Notes: generated from the sequence alone by a model not told the origin. DNA of 64,000 nucleotides from an uncultured Halomonas sp. (GCF_947500835.1 NZ_CANMTQ010000015.1:33357-97356); one strand, 5' to 3'; positions 25,543 to 33,997 are shown, counted from the stretch's first letter. A program made the numbers and translations.

Positions 25543-25629
25543 GTGACGAGAAGGGGAGAGTCAACTGCCTGCCTCGCCGTGATCGACCAGTGCTTCATTA
25601 CAAAACGAAAGTGCATGGGAGAGGCCGTC

Positions 25630-26931
25630 ATGAAACAGCGCAATATCTTCATCGTAGGGCTCAACGACTTCAATCGCGAACGACTGCGAACCCTGCGCGG
25701 TGCCGAACATTACAACTTTCATGGCGTTATCGATCCCGCTGAGGTCTATGAAACGGAACACTTTCCCATCGAGGACATGCTCAAGCGTGCGGAAAAGCAG
25801 CTGAGTGAATTCGATGAGCCCATCGATGCAATTGCCGGCTACATGGACTTTCCTGTCTCGACCATGCTGCCGCTTTTGTGCGAACGGTTCGACACTCGCA
25901 CCACCAGCCTCGAGAGCCTGCTCAAGTGCGAGCACAAGTACTGGAGTCGTCTAGCTCAACGGGATGTGATCGGCAACTATATCCCACGTTTTACCGCCTT
26001 CGATCCTTTCGACGACAGCGCCCTTGCGCATATCGGTGAGGCTGGGCTGTACTTTCCCTTCTTCGTCAAGCCGATCAAGTCCTCCGGGTCGCGGCTGGGT
26101 TTTCGCATCGACAGCCCCGAGGATTTCACTGCGGCCGTGGCACGACTGCGGGAGGACATCGGTCTGATCTCCGAGCCGTTCAATTTCGTGCTCGATCAGG
26201 CCAATCTGCCGGACAAGGTGCGCCAGGTGGATGGCGGCTACTGCATGGCGGAAGAGATCATCGGCGGCTGGCAGTGCACCGTGGAAGGCTATGTCTACCA
26301 GGGAGAGGTGGTGTCTTACGGCATCGTCGATTCGATTCGCTATCCTCAGGTGTTGAGCTTTTTCTATTACCGCTATCCCTCGAAGCTGCCAAAGCATATC
26401 CAGGCCAAGATGCGGGAGCTGACCAATACCATCATGGCCCACATCGGCTACGACAATGCGGCCTTCAACGTCGAATACTTCTGGGATGAAATGCAGAACC
26501 GCATCTGGCTGCTCGAGATCAATACCCGTATCTCCCAATCCCACTGCGATTTGTTCGAGAAGGTCGACGGGGTCAGCAACCAGCAGGTCACCATTGATCT
26601 GGCCTTGGGGTTGTCGCCGGACATGCCGCGACGACACGGTGATTTTGCGGTGGCGGGCAAGTTCTTCTACCGGGTGTTCTTCGTCGATGCGGTGGTCACC
26701 CGAGTGCCCAGCGACGAAGAGATCGACGCCCTGCAGCAGGAATTCCCCGGCACCGTCATCGCCTTGCAGGTAGAAGTGGGTACCCAGCTGTCGTCACTGC
26801 CGGAGCAGGACAGCTACAGCTTCGCCCTGGCCTATGTGTGGATGGGGGCAGACGATGACGAAGCGCTGGAAGCCAACTATCGGCGCCTAGCGGACAAGCT
26901 GCTCTTCGAGTTCGAAGAGGTCGTGGGGTAG
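25630..26931 (+). CDS. ATP-grasp ligase of unknown substrate
   Basis: A 433-residue cytoplasmic ATP-grasp enzyme of the carbamoyl-phosphate-synthase/D-Ala-D-Ala ligase type. Such enzymes join a carboxylate to an amine or thiol through an acyl phosphate. Seen: FPFFVKPIKSSGSRLGF (ATP-binding Lys and glycine loop, around residue 145), YCMAEEIIGGWQCTVEGYV (adenine-linker region), and the metal-binding end NVEYFWDE…IWLLEINTRISQS (Glu, Glu, Asn). The N-terminal 100 residues form the usual pre-ATP-grasp Rossmann-like domain (IFIVGLNDFNRERL). The ATG at 25630 has GGGAGAGG upstream. A CocE-type hydrolase follows after 56 bases on the same strand. Substrate unknown. Confidence 0.85.
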   Translation: MKQRNIFIVGLNDFNRERLRTLRGAEHYNFHGVIDPAEVYETEHFPIEDMLKRAEKQLSEFDEPIDAIAGYMDFPVSTMLPLLCERFDTRTTSLESLLKCEHKYWSRLAQRDVIGNYIPRFTAFDPFDDSALAHIGEAGLYFPFFVKPIKSSGSRLGFRIDSPEDFTAAVARLREDIGLISEPFNFVLDQANLPDKVRQVDGGYCMAEEIIGGWQCTVEGYVYQGEVVSYGIVDSIRYPQVLSFFYYRYPSKLPKHIQAKMRELTNTIMAHIGYDNAAFNVEYFWDEMQNRIWLLEINTRISQSHCDLFEKVDGVSNQQVTIDLALGLSPDMPRRHGDFAVAGKFFYRVFFVDAVVTRVPSDEEIDALQQEFPGTVIALQVEVGTQLSSLPEQDSYSFALAYVWMGADDDEALEANYRRLADKLLFEFEEVVG

Positions 26932-26987
26932 TGTTCCATTGCCAACATCCGGTTCTTTTTCGATCGTCAGCGGAGTCATAGCGGTCT

Positions 26988-29030
26988 ATGCATATCGTCA
27001 CGGAATTTCCCCGAGAGGTCTTCGAAGAAGAGACCTGGATTACCCTGGCCGATGGTTGCCGACTGGGGGTGCGCATCTGGCGGCCAGTGGATGCAGAAGC
27101 GCATCCGGTGCCGGCTATCCTCGAATATCTGCCTTATCGCAAGCGCGATCTGACCGCGGTGCGGGATGCCCAGACACACCCCTACTGGGCGGGTCACGGC
27201 TATGCCGGGGTGCGGGTCGACATTCGCGGTACCGGCGAGTCCGATGGCGTGCTCACCGACGAATATCTGCAGCAGGAACTGGATGACGGCGTCGAGATTC
27301 TGGCCTGGCTGGAAGCGCAGCCCTGGTGTACCGGCGACGTGGGCATGGTGGGCATCTCCTGGGGCGGCTTCAACGGCCTGCAGATCGCCGCGCTGCAGCC
27401 GCCGCAGCTCAAGGCAGTGATCACCTTGTGCTCCACGGACGATCGTTACGCGGACGACATTCATCACATGGGCGGCTGCCTGCTGGGAGATAATTTGTCC
27501 TGGGCGTCCACCATGTTCGATGGCAACGCCTCGCCCCCGGACCCGGCACTGGTCGGCGAGCGCTGGCGCGACATGTGGCTCGAACGGCTCGATGGTAGCG
27601 GTCATTGGCTACCCATCTGGCTCGAGCATCAGCGGCGCGACGAGTACTGGAAGCATGGGTCCGTATGCGAGGATTTCTCTCTCATCAAATGCCCGGTCTA
27701 TGCCATCAGCGGTTGGGCGGACGGTTACTGTAACGCCGTGTTCCGCCTGCTCGATGGGCTCGATGTACCGCGCAAGGGGCTGGTCGGCCCCTGGGCGCAC
27801 AAGTACCCGCATCTTGGCGTGCCGGGGCCGGCCATCGGCTTCATGCAGGAATCCTTGCGCTGGTGGGATCAATGGCTCAAGGGTGAGGAGACCGGCATCA
27901 TGGACGAACCCATGCTGCGAGTCTGGATGCAGGATAGCGTGCCGCCTTCGGCACGCTATGATACGCGCCCCGGTCGTTGGGTCAGCGAGCCGACCTGGCC
28001 GTCGCCGCGTATCGCACCGCAGATATTCCGCTTGACCAGCGGTCACGATCTGCTGCCTGAGGCAGCGAATGCGCCGGCGATGCAAGCCGTCGACGATGTG
28101 CCATTGACGGCACGCTCGCCGCTTTCCGTGGGTCTGTATGCGGGTAAATGGTGTTCTTACAATGCGCCGCCGGATCTGCCCCACGATCAACGGGATGAAG
28201 ACGGCGGCTCGTTGATTTTCCAGACCGCACGGCTTGAAGAGGCGCTTGAGATCTGCGGTCAATGCGAAGTCGAGCTCGATATCGAAGCCGACCAACCGGT
28301 GGCCATGGTGGCCCTGCGGTTGAGCGACATTGCAACGGATGATAAAGCCACCCGGGTGTCCTACGGGCTGCTCAACCTGACTCACCGCGACAGCGATGAG
28401 TTTCCCGAGGCGCTCGAGCCGGGCAAGCGTTATCGTGTGCGCGTCAAACTCAAGCATATTGCCCAGCAGTTCGCCGCCGGCCATGCCATTCGCTTGTCGC
28501 TGTCCACCAGCTATTGGCCACTGGCCTGGCCGGCACCGGTGCCGGTCAAATTGACTATCCACCCCGCTACCAGCCACCTGATTCTACCGTGTCGTGCCCC
28601 TCAGCCCGAAGAAGAGGCGGCCCTGCCTGCCTTTGGCGAGCCGGAAGGCGCCCCGGCGCTTGCCCGTACCCTGATTCAGCCCAGCCAGGAAGAATGGCGG
28701 GTGATTCGCGATCTGGCCAACGACAAGACCACCCTTGAAGTAATCAATGATGAAGGCAGCTATCGTCTCGATGATATCGATCTCACCATCGCCGCCAAGG
28801 TGACCGAGCGCTATAGCTATGCCTACGGCCATTACGACAGCCTGAGCGGCTGGACCGAATGGAAGCGCACCTTCCGCCGGGGCGACTGGCAGGTGCGCAC
28901 CGTGGCCCGCACTCTGATGACCTCAAGCGCCGAGCACTTTCGCATGCGGGCGACCCTGGACGCCTATGAAGGGGAGAGTCGCATATTCTCCAAGTCCTGG
29001 GACGAGGAAATCCCGCGAGATCTTGTGTGA
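26988..29030 (+). CDS. CocE/NonD family (X-Pro dipeptidyl-peptidase S15-like) hydrolase
   Basis: A 680-residue alpha/beta hydrolase of the CocE/NonD group, which includes cocaine esterase, glutaryl-7-ACA acylases and X-Pro dipeptidyl peptidases. Seen: VDIRGTGESDG, nucleophile serine in GISWGGFNG (near residue 122), catalytic-type Asp in SGWADGYCNAVF, and His in GPWAHKYPH; the C-terminal third is the jelly-roll PepX_C-type domain (YRVRVKLKHIAQQFAAGHAIRLSLS). No signal peptide is seen, so it is likely cytoplasmic. It lies 56 bases after the ATP-grasp gene in the same direction. A pair of a ligase making, and a hydrolase opening, an amide or ester is a reasonable guess but no substrate is indicated. 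Confidence 0.88.
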   Translation: MHIVTEFPREVFEEETWITLADGCRLGVRIWRPVDAEAHPVPAILEYLPYRKRDLTAVRDAQTHPYWAGHGYAGVRVDIRGTGESDGVLTDEYLQQELDDGVEILAWLEAQPWCTGDVGMVGISWGGFNGLQIAALQPPQLKAVITLCSTDDRYADDIHHMGGCLLGDNLSWASTMFDGNASPPDPALVGERWRDMWLERLDGSGHWLPIWLEHQRRDEYWKHGSVCEDFSLIKCPVYAISGWADGYCNAVFRLLDGLDVPRKGLVGPWAHKYPHLGVPGPAIGFMQESLRWWDQWLKGEETGIMDEPMLRVWMQDSVPPSARYDTRPGRWVSEPTWPSPRIAPQIFRLTSGHDLLPEAANAPAMQAVDDVPLTARSPLSVGLYAGKWCSYNAPPDLPHDQRDEDGGSLIFQTARLEEALEICGQCEVELDIEADQPVAMVALRLSDIATDDKATRVSYGLLNLTHRDSDEFPEALEPGKRYRVRVKLKHIAQQFAAGHAIRLSLSTSYWPLAWPAPVPVKLTIHPATSHLILPCRAPQPEEEAALPAFGEPEGAPALARTLIQPSQEEWRVIRDLANDKTTLEVINDEGSYRLDDIDLTIAAKVTERYSYAYGHYDSLSGWTEWKRTFRRGDWQVRTVARTLMTSSAEHFRMRATLDAYEGESRIFSKSWDEEIPRDLV

Positions 29031-29114
29031 GCGATGTGATTCGGCGGGTCGCCAATGTGAAGAAAGCACATGCTGTATCGTCAGCACTTGTCCCATACCA
29101 ACCAAGGAAGATAG

Positions 29115-29525
29115 ATGATCATGCAGATCCTGGTTCTTTATGCCATCACCGCTGTCATATTTCTCGGCCTGGACGCCGTCGGTCTGAGCAAGATCATGCG
29201 GCCGCTGTTCGAAACGCATATCTCGAGCATGCTGCGCGATGATGTACAGATGGTGGCGGCAACGATTTTCTACCTGATCTATGTGGCGGGGCTGCTTTAC
29301 TTCGTTTCTGTGCCTGCGCTGCGGGGCAACGCCCCAATGATGGCATTGTTGAACGGTGCGATTCTTGGAGCGATCGCTTATGGCACCTTCGAATTCACGG
29401 CGTTTTCGGTGCTCAAGGGCTGGCACTGGCAGATGGTCGCCACGGATGTGGTCTGGGGTACGGTATTGACCGGATTTTCCGCCTGGGCGGGGGTCATGCT
29501 GACGCGCTGGATCATGCCGGGCTGA
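29115..29525 (+). CDS. DUF2177 family membrane protein
   Basis: A 136-residue integral membrane protein with four hydrophobic segments. It matches the DUF2177 pattern: an N-terminal helix ending in FLGLDAVGL, FYLIYVAGLLYFVSVPAL, GAILGAIAYGTFEFT and a final DVVWGTVLTGFSAWAG. No function is established for the family. The ATG at 29115 has AAGGAAG five bases upstream. It is 84 bases after the CocE-type gene in the same direction and may be read through from it. The short gap to the convergent phosphatase gene (29 bases) holds no terminator. Confidence 0.82.
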   Translation: MIMQILVLYAITAVIFLGLDAVGLSKIMRPLFETHISSMLRDDVQMVAATIFYLIYVAGLLYFVSVPALRGNAPMMALLNGAILGAIAYGTFEFTAFSVLKGWHWQMVATDVVWGTVLTGFSAWAGVMLTRWIMPG

Positions 29526-29554
29526 AGTGGTCGTTATTCAAGGCGTCAGTGCGG

Positions 29555-30481
29555 TCAATCACCATCCTTTTTAAAGGCCTCGATCACCGGCTTGCCCCGC
29601 CAGACATCAGGCGTTTCCAGCCCCAGAACATAAGCGATGGTAGCGGCGGTATCGTAGGTTATGATCGGGAACTCTAATTCCCCTTGCGCCGGGACGTTTT
29701 TCCCATAAATGATCCAGGGAATCTCCATTTCGAGTAGCGTTTGACCACCATGCCCTTTGCCGATTCCTCCATGATCCGCTGTGAAGATGATCACAGCGTC
29801 GTTCAACATATCGTTTTCTTCCAGGACGCCGAGAAACCGGCCTACAAAGCCATCTATCATTTCCACTTTTTCATAATATTCCGGTGTGTCATGGCCTATT
29901 TCATGACCGATGCTATCCGGCTCATTGAAATGAATGGACGTAAGCGCGGGCTTCTCATCGACGATGAATTCAAGCGCCTTTTCCAGCGTGTTTTCTTCGC
30001 TGTGGCCGTTGTAATCAAGATCGACCCAGGGTTTTTCGAAAAGATAACCTATCCCCTCCCAAGTGTAGGAAACGCCTTTCTTGGCTTCGGGTCTTTGTTT
30101 TTCCAGTAGGCTGAAGATGGTAGGAAAGATCCCTGTATCACCTACGACACGCGACGGTATTTCAGGTGTCTGGCTGCCCCATTCGGTGTAACCGTGCAGC
30201 ACCGGGTCCGACCCCATGAGCATTGAGGCCCAGTTAACGGCACTGGAAGAAGGCAGGACCGAGCGCGCTTTGAGGGAATAGGCCCCATCTTTCATCATCT
30301 TTCTTAAATTCGGAACCTTTGCCTTATCAAACGCATAGGCCCCGAAGCCATCGGAGCCGATCAGAATCACGTGCTTGGCCAGAGCTTCCGGTTTCTCATC
30401 TTTTTCTTTGGCAACAGAAAAAGATGAGAAACCGAGTGTCAGCATTATGATAAACGTCAAACATTTGACTGAATTCGCCAT
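29555..30481 (-). CDS. Secreted alkaline-phosphatase-superfamily phosphodiesterase
   Basis: A 308-residue enzyme of the type I phosphodiesterase/nucleotide pyrophosphatase branch. An N-terminal signal peptide of about 23 residues (NSVKCLTFIIMLTLGFSSFS) exports it. Metal-binding residues are visible: ILIGSDGFGAYAF (Asp), the nucleophile serine or threonine in PSSSAVNWASML, NEPDSIGHEIGHDTPEYY (Asp, His, His) and TADHGGIGKGHGG (Asp, His, and a last His). The ATG at 30481 is preferred, with GGAG eight bases upstream; an ATG at 30496 is also in frame. It is convergent with the DUF2177 gene and lies next to tRNA-Pro. Base composition (about 50% GC in a sampled line) is lower than its neighbours. 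Natural substrate unknown. Confidence 0.85.
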   Translation of the reverse strand: MANSVKCLTFIIMLTLGFSSFSVAKEKDEKPEALAKHVILIGSDGFGAYAFDKAKVPNLRKMMKDGAYSLKARSVLPSSSAVNWASMLMGSDPVLHGYTEWGSQTPEIPSRVVGDTGIFPTIFSLLEKQRPEAKKGVSYTWEGIGYLFEKPWVDLDYNGHSEENTLEKALEFIVDEKPALTSIHFNEPDSIGHEIGHDTPEYYEKVEMIDGFVGRFLGVLEENDMLNDAVIIFTADHGGIGKGHGGQTLLEMEIPWIIYGKNVPAQGELEFPIITYDTAATIAYVLGLETPDVWRGKPVIEAFKKDGD

Positions 30482-30504
30482 AAAGATAAGCTCCATTGAT
30501 AGTG

Positions 30505-30533
30505 ATTATTCTGTGGCTCCGACACCAGCACAA
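30505..30533 (-). promoter_or_regulatory. Candidate promoter of the phosphatase gene
   Basis: On the minus strand TTGTGC (30533–30528) and AATAAT (30510–30505) are 17 bases apart, giving a start near 30498, about 17 bases upstream of the ATG at 30481. It begins immediately after the terminator of the tRNA unit, so the phosphatase has its own promoter. Confidence 0.5.
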
Positions 30534-30535
30534 AG

Positions 30536-30575
30536 AAAAACCGCCACTCAACATAGCGTGTGAGTGGCGGTTTTT
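30536..30575. terminator. Bidirectional terminator after tRNA-Pro
   Basis: CCGCCACTCA (30541–30550) and TGAGTGGCGG (30561–30570) form a perfect 10-bp stem, with A5 before and T5 after. Read on the minus strand it follows the tRNA 3' end by about 17 bases and ends in five T, so it terminates the tRNA transcript. Confidence 0.9.
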
Positions 30576-30586
30576 AATATCTTTTC

Positions 30587-30663
30587 TGGTCGGAGTAGCA
30601 GGATTCGAACCTACGACCTCTGCCTCCCGAAGGCAGCGCTCTACCAAGCTGAGCTATACTCCG
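30587..30663 (-). tRNA. tRNA-Pro (anticodon CGG)
   Basis: The minus strand folds as a complete 77-nt cloverleaf: acceptor CGGAGTA/TACTCCG, D arm GCTC…GAGC, anticodon stem CTGCC/GGCAG with loop TTCGGGA, so anticodon CGG (codon CCG), T arm GTAGG/CCTGC with loop TTCGAAT, and an encoded ACCA end. The C1:G72 first pair is a proline identity feature. E. coli proK reads the same codon. Confidence 0.97.
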
Positions 30664-30695
30664 ATACGGTTGGGCGTGAACCGCAATGGGGCTGC

Positions 30696-30723
30696 ATTAT
30701 ACCGCTCGTATTGCCTTGCGCAA
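30696..30723 (-). promoter_or_regulatory. tRNA-Pro promoter
   Basis: On the minus strand TTGCGC (30723–30718), a 16-base spacer and a perfect TATAAT (30701–30696) lie 33 bases before the tRNA. The GC-rich stretch after the -10 box (GCAGCCCC) is the discriminator type expected for a stringently controlled stable-RNA promoter. Confidence 0.85.
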
Positions 30724-30749
30724 CCCCGATGCATAGCTCGTTCCCGCGG

Positions 30750-31724
30750 TCACGCCTTGCGATTTATCGCTAGCCGTGCCAGGTCTGCCATGGTGTCGCG
30801 ATAACGGCTCTCTGGAAGGGCGTTAAGCTGTGCCAAGGCCATGTCGGCCATTTCTTCCGCGCGTTGACGAGTATAATCAAGCGCGCCGGTATCGTTAACG
30901 ATGGCCAGAACATCGTCGAGACGCTCCAGGCCGCCCTTGCGAATCGTCTTGCGAATCAGCTGTGCCTGCTCCTCGGTGCCGCGATTCATCGCCTCGATCA
31001 ATGGCAGTGTCGGCTTGCCCTCGGCCAGATCGTCACCCACGTTCTTGCCCATGGTGTCGGCGTCGCCCTGGTAGTCCAGCAGGTCGTCGATCAATTGAAA
31101 CGCCAGCCCCAGATAGCGACCATAGAGCTTGAGCGCCTCTTCCTGTTCGGGGCTCGCGTCTGCAAGCACCGCACCGCTATGAGAAGCGGCTTCGAAGAGC
31201 ATCGCCGTCTTGCCCTGAATGGTCTCGAAATAGGCGGCTTCATCGATGTTCGGGTTGCCGATGTTGGTCAACTGCAACACTTCGCCTTCGGCAATGGTAC
31301 AGGTGGCGGCAGAGAGAATCTCCATGATCCGCATCGAGCCCACTTCGACCATCATCTGAAAGGAGCGCGAATAGAGGAAGTCACCGACCAGTACCGAGGG
31401 CGCATTGCCCCAGTGATCGTTGGCGGTCTGCTTGCCACGGCGCATGCTTGACTCGTCGACCACATCGTCATGCAGCAGTGTCGAGGTATGCATGAACTCG
31501 ATCAGCGTGGCCAGGGTAATGTGGTGTTTTCCGGCGTAGCCCAGCGCGCGGGCTGCGAGCAGCACCAGCAGGGGACGCAGGCGCTTGCCGCCGCTCTCGA
31601 TGATGTAATGACCAATGCTCTCGACCAGCGGGACTCGAGAGCCGAGCTGTTCGAGAATGGTGCGGTCAACGGCGGCGAAATCTTCTGCCACCGGTGCATG
31701 GATGGACGCTGCGTTGGGCTGCAT
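30750..31724 (-). CDS. ispB: Octaprenyl-diphosphate synthase (trans-prenyltransferase)
   Basis: Makes the all-trans side chain of ubiquinone and menaquinone by adding isopentenyl units. The 324-residue enzyme shows the first aspartate-rich motif LLHDDVVDESSMRRG (near residue 85) and the second as LIDDLLDYQGD (near 210), plus ESGGKRLRPLLVLLAA for isopentenyl binding. Length is that of E. coli IspB (323). The ATG at 31724 fits the family start; the ribosome-binding site is weak. It is divergent from rplU-rpmA, an arrangement conserved in gammaproteobacteria, and each side has its own promoter in the 307-base gap. tRNA-Pro lies 86 bases downstream on the same strand. Confidence 0.97.
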   Translation of the reverse strand: MQPNAASIHAPVAEDFAAVDRTILEQLGSRVPLVESIGHYIIESGGKRLRPLLVLLAARALGYAGKHHITLATLIEFMHTSTLLHDDVVDESSMRRGKQTANDHWGNAPSVLVGDFLYSRSFQMMVEVGSMRIMEILSAATCTIAEGEVLQLTNIGNPNIDEAAYFETIQGKTAMLFEAASHSGAVLADASPEQEEALKLYGRYLGLAFQLIDDLLDYQGDADTMGKNVGDDLAEGKPTLPLIEAMNRGTEEQAQLIRKTIRKGGLERLDDVLAIVNDTGALDYTRQRAEEMADMALAQLNALPESRYRDTMADLARLAINRKA

Positions 31725-31768
31725 GGTGTCTGTCTGTAAGGGGGTTGGGCCGCGTTGCTCATGACGGT

Positions 31769-31797
31769 TATATACTGTCGCGCAGCGTTTAGGCCAA
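31769..31797 (-). promoter_or_regulatory. ispB promoter
   Basis: On the minus strand TTGGCC (31797–31792), 17 bases and TATATA (31774–31769), about 38 bases upstream of the ispB ATG after the start site. Spacing is ideal and the -10 box matches in five of six positions. Confidence 0.65.
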
Positions 31798-31897
31798 GCT
31801 TGGTGTAGCCATGCTATGAGGCCCTCTATAAAGCGTCAAGGCAAGACATAAAGCAAGCTCTGGTACCGCTATGATGAATGCCCCTGGATCTATGGTC

Positions 31898-31926
31898 TTG
31901 TGATGGTGACTGGCTGCCGTTATAAT
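31898..31926 (+). promoter_or_regulatory. rplU-rpmA promoter
   Basis: TTGTGA (31898–31903), a 17-base spacer and a perfect TATAAT (31921–31926) precede rplU by about 105 bases. The leader of about 95 nt between start site and ATG holds no obvious hairpin that I could name as a known ribosomal-protein leader. Confidence 0.85.
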
Positions 31927-32031
31927 CCGCGACCCAACTCATCATGCTCCCTGTCAGATGGCTGCCAAAAAGGGCGCCACTCGCCGCAGGCCGATGAAGA
32001 GCCCACCTAGGATGAGTGTCTGGAGAACGTA

Positions 32032-32343
32032 ATGTACGCAGTTATCAAGAGTGGCGGTAAACAATACCGCGTCCAGGAAGGCCAGACCCTGAAGCTCGAG
32101 AAGCTTGAAGTGGCAACCGGCGAAAGCCTGGATTTCGATCAGGTTCTGCTGGTAGCCGATGGCGACGACATCAAGGTCGGGGCCCCGCTGGTCAGCGGTG
32201 CGAAAGTCTCTGCCGAGATCGTTTCTCACGGCCGTGGCAAGAAGGTTCGCATCATCAAGTTCCGTCGTCGTAAGCATTCTATGCGCCGTCAGGGCCATCG
32301 TCAGTGGTTTACTGAAGTCAAGATCACCGGGATTTCCGCGTAA
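32032..32343 (+). CDS. rplU: Large-subunit ribosomal protein L21
   Basis: Structural protein of the 50S subunit, bound to 23S rRNA next to L20. The 103-residue sequence begins MYAVIKSGGKQYRVQEGQTL and carries the C-terminal basic block GKKVRIIKFRRRKHSMRRQGHRQ, read as adjacent pieces, ending in TEVKITGI. The length matches E. coli (103). GTCTGGAGAACGTA precedes the ATG at 32032. It leads the rplU-rpmA operon driven from 31898–31926, with rpmA 33 bases downstream and obgE behind a terminator; this order is conserved in most proteobacteria. Confidence 0.99.
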   Translation: MYAVIKSGGKQYRVQEGQTLKLEKLEVATGESLDFDQVLLVADGDDIKVGAPLVSGAKVSAEIVSHGRGKKVRIIKFRRRKHSMRRQGHRQWFTEVKITGISA

Positions 32344-32376
32344 GCGGTATGACCCTCAACGAGCGAGGTATTTGCA

Positions 32377-32634
32377 ATGGCTCACAAGAAGGCAGCTGGT
32401 AGTACCCGTAACGGCCGCGATTCCGAATCCAAACGCCTTGGTGTCAAGTTGTTTGGTGGACAAGCCGCCGTTCCCGGCAACATCATCGTACGTCAGCGTG
32501 GCACCAGGTTTCACGCTGGCACAGGCGTCGGTATCGGCAAGGATCACACCCTGTTCGCACTGAACGAAGGCGTGATCAAGTTCGAGACCAAAGGGCCGAA
32601 AAACCGCAAGTTCGTGAGTGTCGTCTCCGCCTGA
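32377..32634 (+). CDS. rpmA: Large-subunit ribosomal protein L27
   Basis: 50S protein whose N-terminal tail reaches the peptidyl-transferase centre. The 85-residue protein starts MAHKKAAGSTRNGRDSESKR and has the family core LGVKLFGGQAAVPGNIIVRQ and RGTRFHAGTGVGIGKDHTLF. The N-terminus follows directly from Met with no cleavable pre-sequence of the Firmicutes type. It sits 33 bases after rplU with AACGAGCGAGG as ribosome-binding region. A strong hairpin terminator follows at 32657–32683. Confidence 0.99.
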   Translation: MAHKKAAGSTRNGRDSESKRLGVKLFGGQAAVPGNIIVRQRGTRFHAGTGVGIGKDHTLFALNEGVIKFETKGPKNRKFVSVVSA

Positions 32635-32656
32635 GACAATGCGAACGTTGCACTGG

Positions 32657-32683
32657 AAAGGCCCCGCGATAGCGGGGCCTTTT
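32657..32683 (+). terminator. Terminator of rplU-rpmA
   Basis: GGCCCCGC (32660–32667) and GCGGGGCC (32672–32679) with a GATA loop, followed by TTTT. It separates the ribosomal protein operon from obgE, which then needs its own promoter or partial read-through. Confidence 0.88.
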
Positions 32684-32719
32684 CGTATCAGGACGGAAAC
32701 ACCGTCGGGAGATTGACCC

Positions 32720-33913
32720 ATGCAGTTCGTCGACGAAGCCTCGATCATCGTGGAAGCCGGCAATGGCGGTAGCGGATGCCTGAGTTTCCGCCGCGAGAAA
32801 TACGTGCCCAAGGGCGGTCCTGACGGTGGTGATGGCGGCCATGGAGGTAGCGTTCATCTAATTGGCGACGATGCCCTGAACACCTTGATCGATTTCAAGT
32901 ATCAGCGGTTTTACAAGGCGAGTAACGGCCAGCCGGGGCAGGGCCGTCAGATGAGCGGCAAGGCCGGGGAGGATCTTCATGTCAAGGTGCCGGTAGGCAC
33001 CACGGTGATCGATGAGGATACCCTCGAGGTGATCGCCGATGTGACCGAGATCGGTCAGGTGGTGCTGGTTGCCCAGGGCGGTCGCCGGGGGTTGGGCAAT
33101 ATCCATTTCAAATCGTCGACCAATCGCGCGCCGCGGCGCACCACGCCAGGCACCGAAGGGGAGCGGCGCAACTTGCGTCTTGAAATGAAGGTGATGGCAG
33201 ACGTGGGTTTGCTGGGCATGCCCAATGCGGGCAAGTCGACGTTGATCCGCTCCGTTTCTGCAGCCAAGCCCAAGGTGGCCAACTACCCCTTTACTACCCT
33301 GGTGCCCAATCTTGGGGTGGTCAAATTGGGCATGCATGAGCATTTCGTCATGGCGGACGTGCCCGGATTGATCAAGGGAGCGTCCGATGGTGCCGGTCTC
33401 GGGCTGCGTTTTCTCAAGCACCTGACCCGTACGCGGCTGTTGCTGCATGTGGTGGACGTGGCGCCTTTCGATGAATCCGATCCAGTGGAGGCGGCCCAGG
33501 CCATAACGCATGAGCTGGAGCAGTTTTCCGCCACTCTGGCGGAGCGGCCACGCTGGCTGGTGCTCAACAAGCTCGATTTACTGCCGGAGGATGAGCGTGA
33601 GGCGCGGATAGACGACATCGTTTCTCGCCTTGACTGGGACGGCCCCCTGTTTCGCATTTCGGCAATCAGTAGTGAAGGCACTGATGCGCTGGTGCAGGCG
33701 GCTTATCGCTGGTTGACCGCGCAGCGTCGCCTGGAGGCCGAAGACGATGAAGCCGCTGAGCGCGAGCAGGACATGCGGCGTCGCATGGAAGCGGAGGCAG
33801 TCGCTCGAGCCGAGGCGAAACTGAGTCGCAAGCGCAAATCTACAGTTGAGGATGACGACGACGATGACTTCGATGATGATGACTATGATGTTGAAGTCGA
33901 GTACGTCCCTTGA
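32720..33913 (+). CDS. obgE: GTPase ObgE/CgtA of 50S ribosome assembly
   Basis: Essential GTPase that binds late 50S intermediates and ppGpp. The 397-residue protein has the glycine-rich Obg fold first (about residues 1–159; NGGSGCLSFRREKYVPKGGP, GGDGGHGGSV), then the G domain with G1 GMPNAGKST (about 166–174), G2-region YPFTTLVPNLG, G3 DVPGLI, G4 LNKLD and G5-type SAISSEG. The tail is unusually acidic, with DDDDDDFDDDDYDVEVE as the last part. The DDDD tail is typical of gammaproteobacterial Obg. It follows the rpmA terminator by 36 bases and precedes proB. Confidence 0.98.
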   Translation: MQFVDEASIIVEAGNGGSGCLSFRREKYVPKGGPDGGDGGHGGSVHLIGDDALNTLIDFKYQRFYKASNGQPGQGRQMSGKAGEDLHVKVPVGTTVIDEDTLEVIADVTEIGQVVLVAQGGRRGLGNIHFKSSTNRAPRRTTPGTEGERRNLRLEMKVMADVGLLGMPNAGKSTLIRSVSAAKPKVANYPFTTLVPNLGVVKLGMHEHFVMADVPGLIKGASDGAGLGLRFLKHLTRTRLLLHVVDVAPFDESDPVEAAQAITHELEQFSATLAERPRWLVLNKLDLLPEDEREARIDDIVSRLDWDGPLFRISAISSEGTDALVQAAYRWLTAQRRLEAEDDEAAEREQDMRRRMEAEAVARAEAKLSRKRKSTVEDDDDDDFDDDDYDVEVEYVP

Positions 33914-33997
33914 TCGGTGTCTCAAAGCTGCTGCGCTCCATACGCTTTGATATCACTGATCGAGCTGGAATCGAATCGTATTAGAGATGGCGGTGAG

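Noticed and set aside
29526..30663. A genomic island with an attachment site at tRNA-Pro
   Set aside because: No integrase and no second copy of the tRNA 3' end was found in the neighbouring sequence; one low-GC gene is too little evidence.
31927..32031. L21 autoregulatory leader RNA
   Set aside because: I could not see a structure matching known ribosomal-protein leaders of this class, which are mainly from other phyla.
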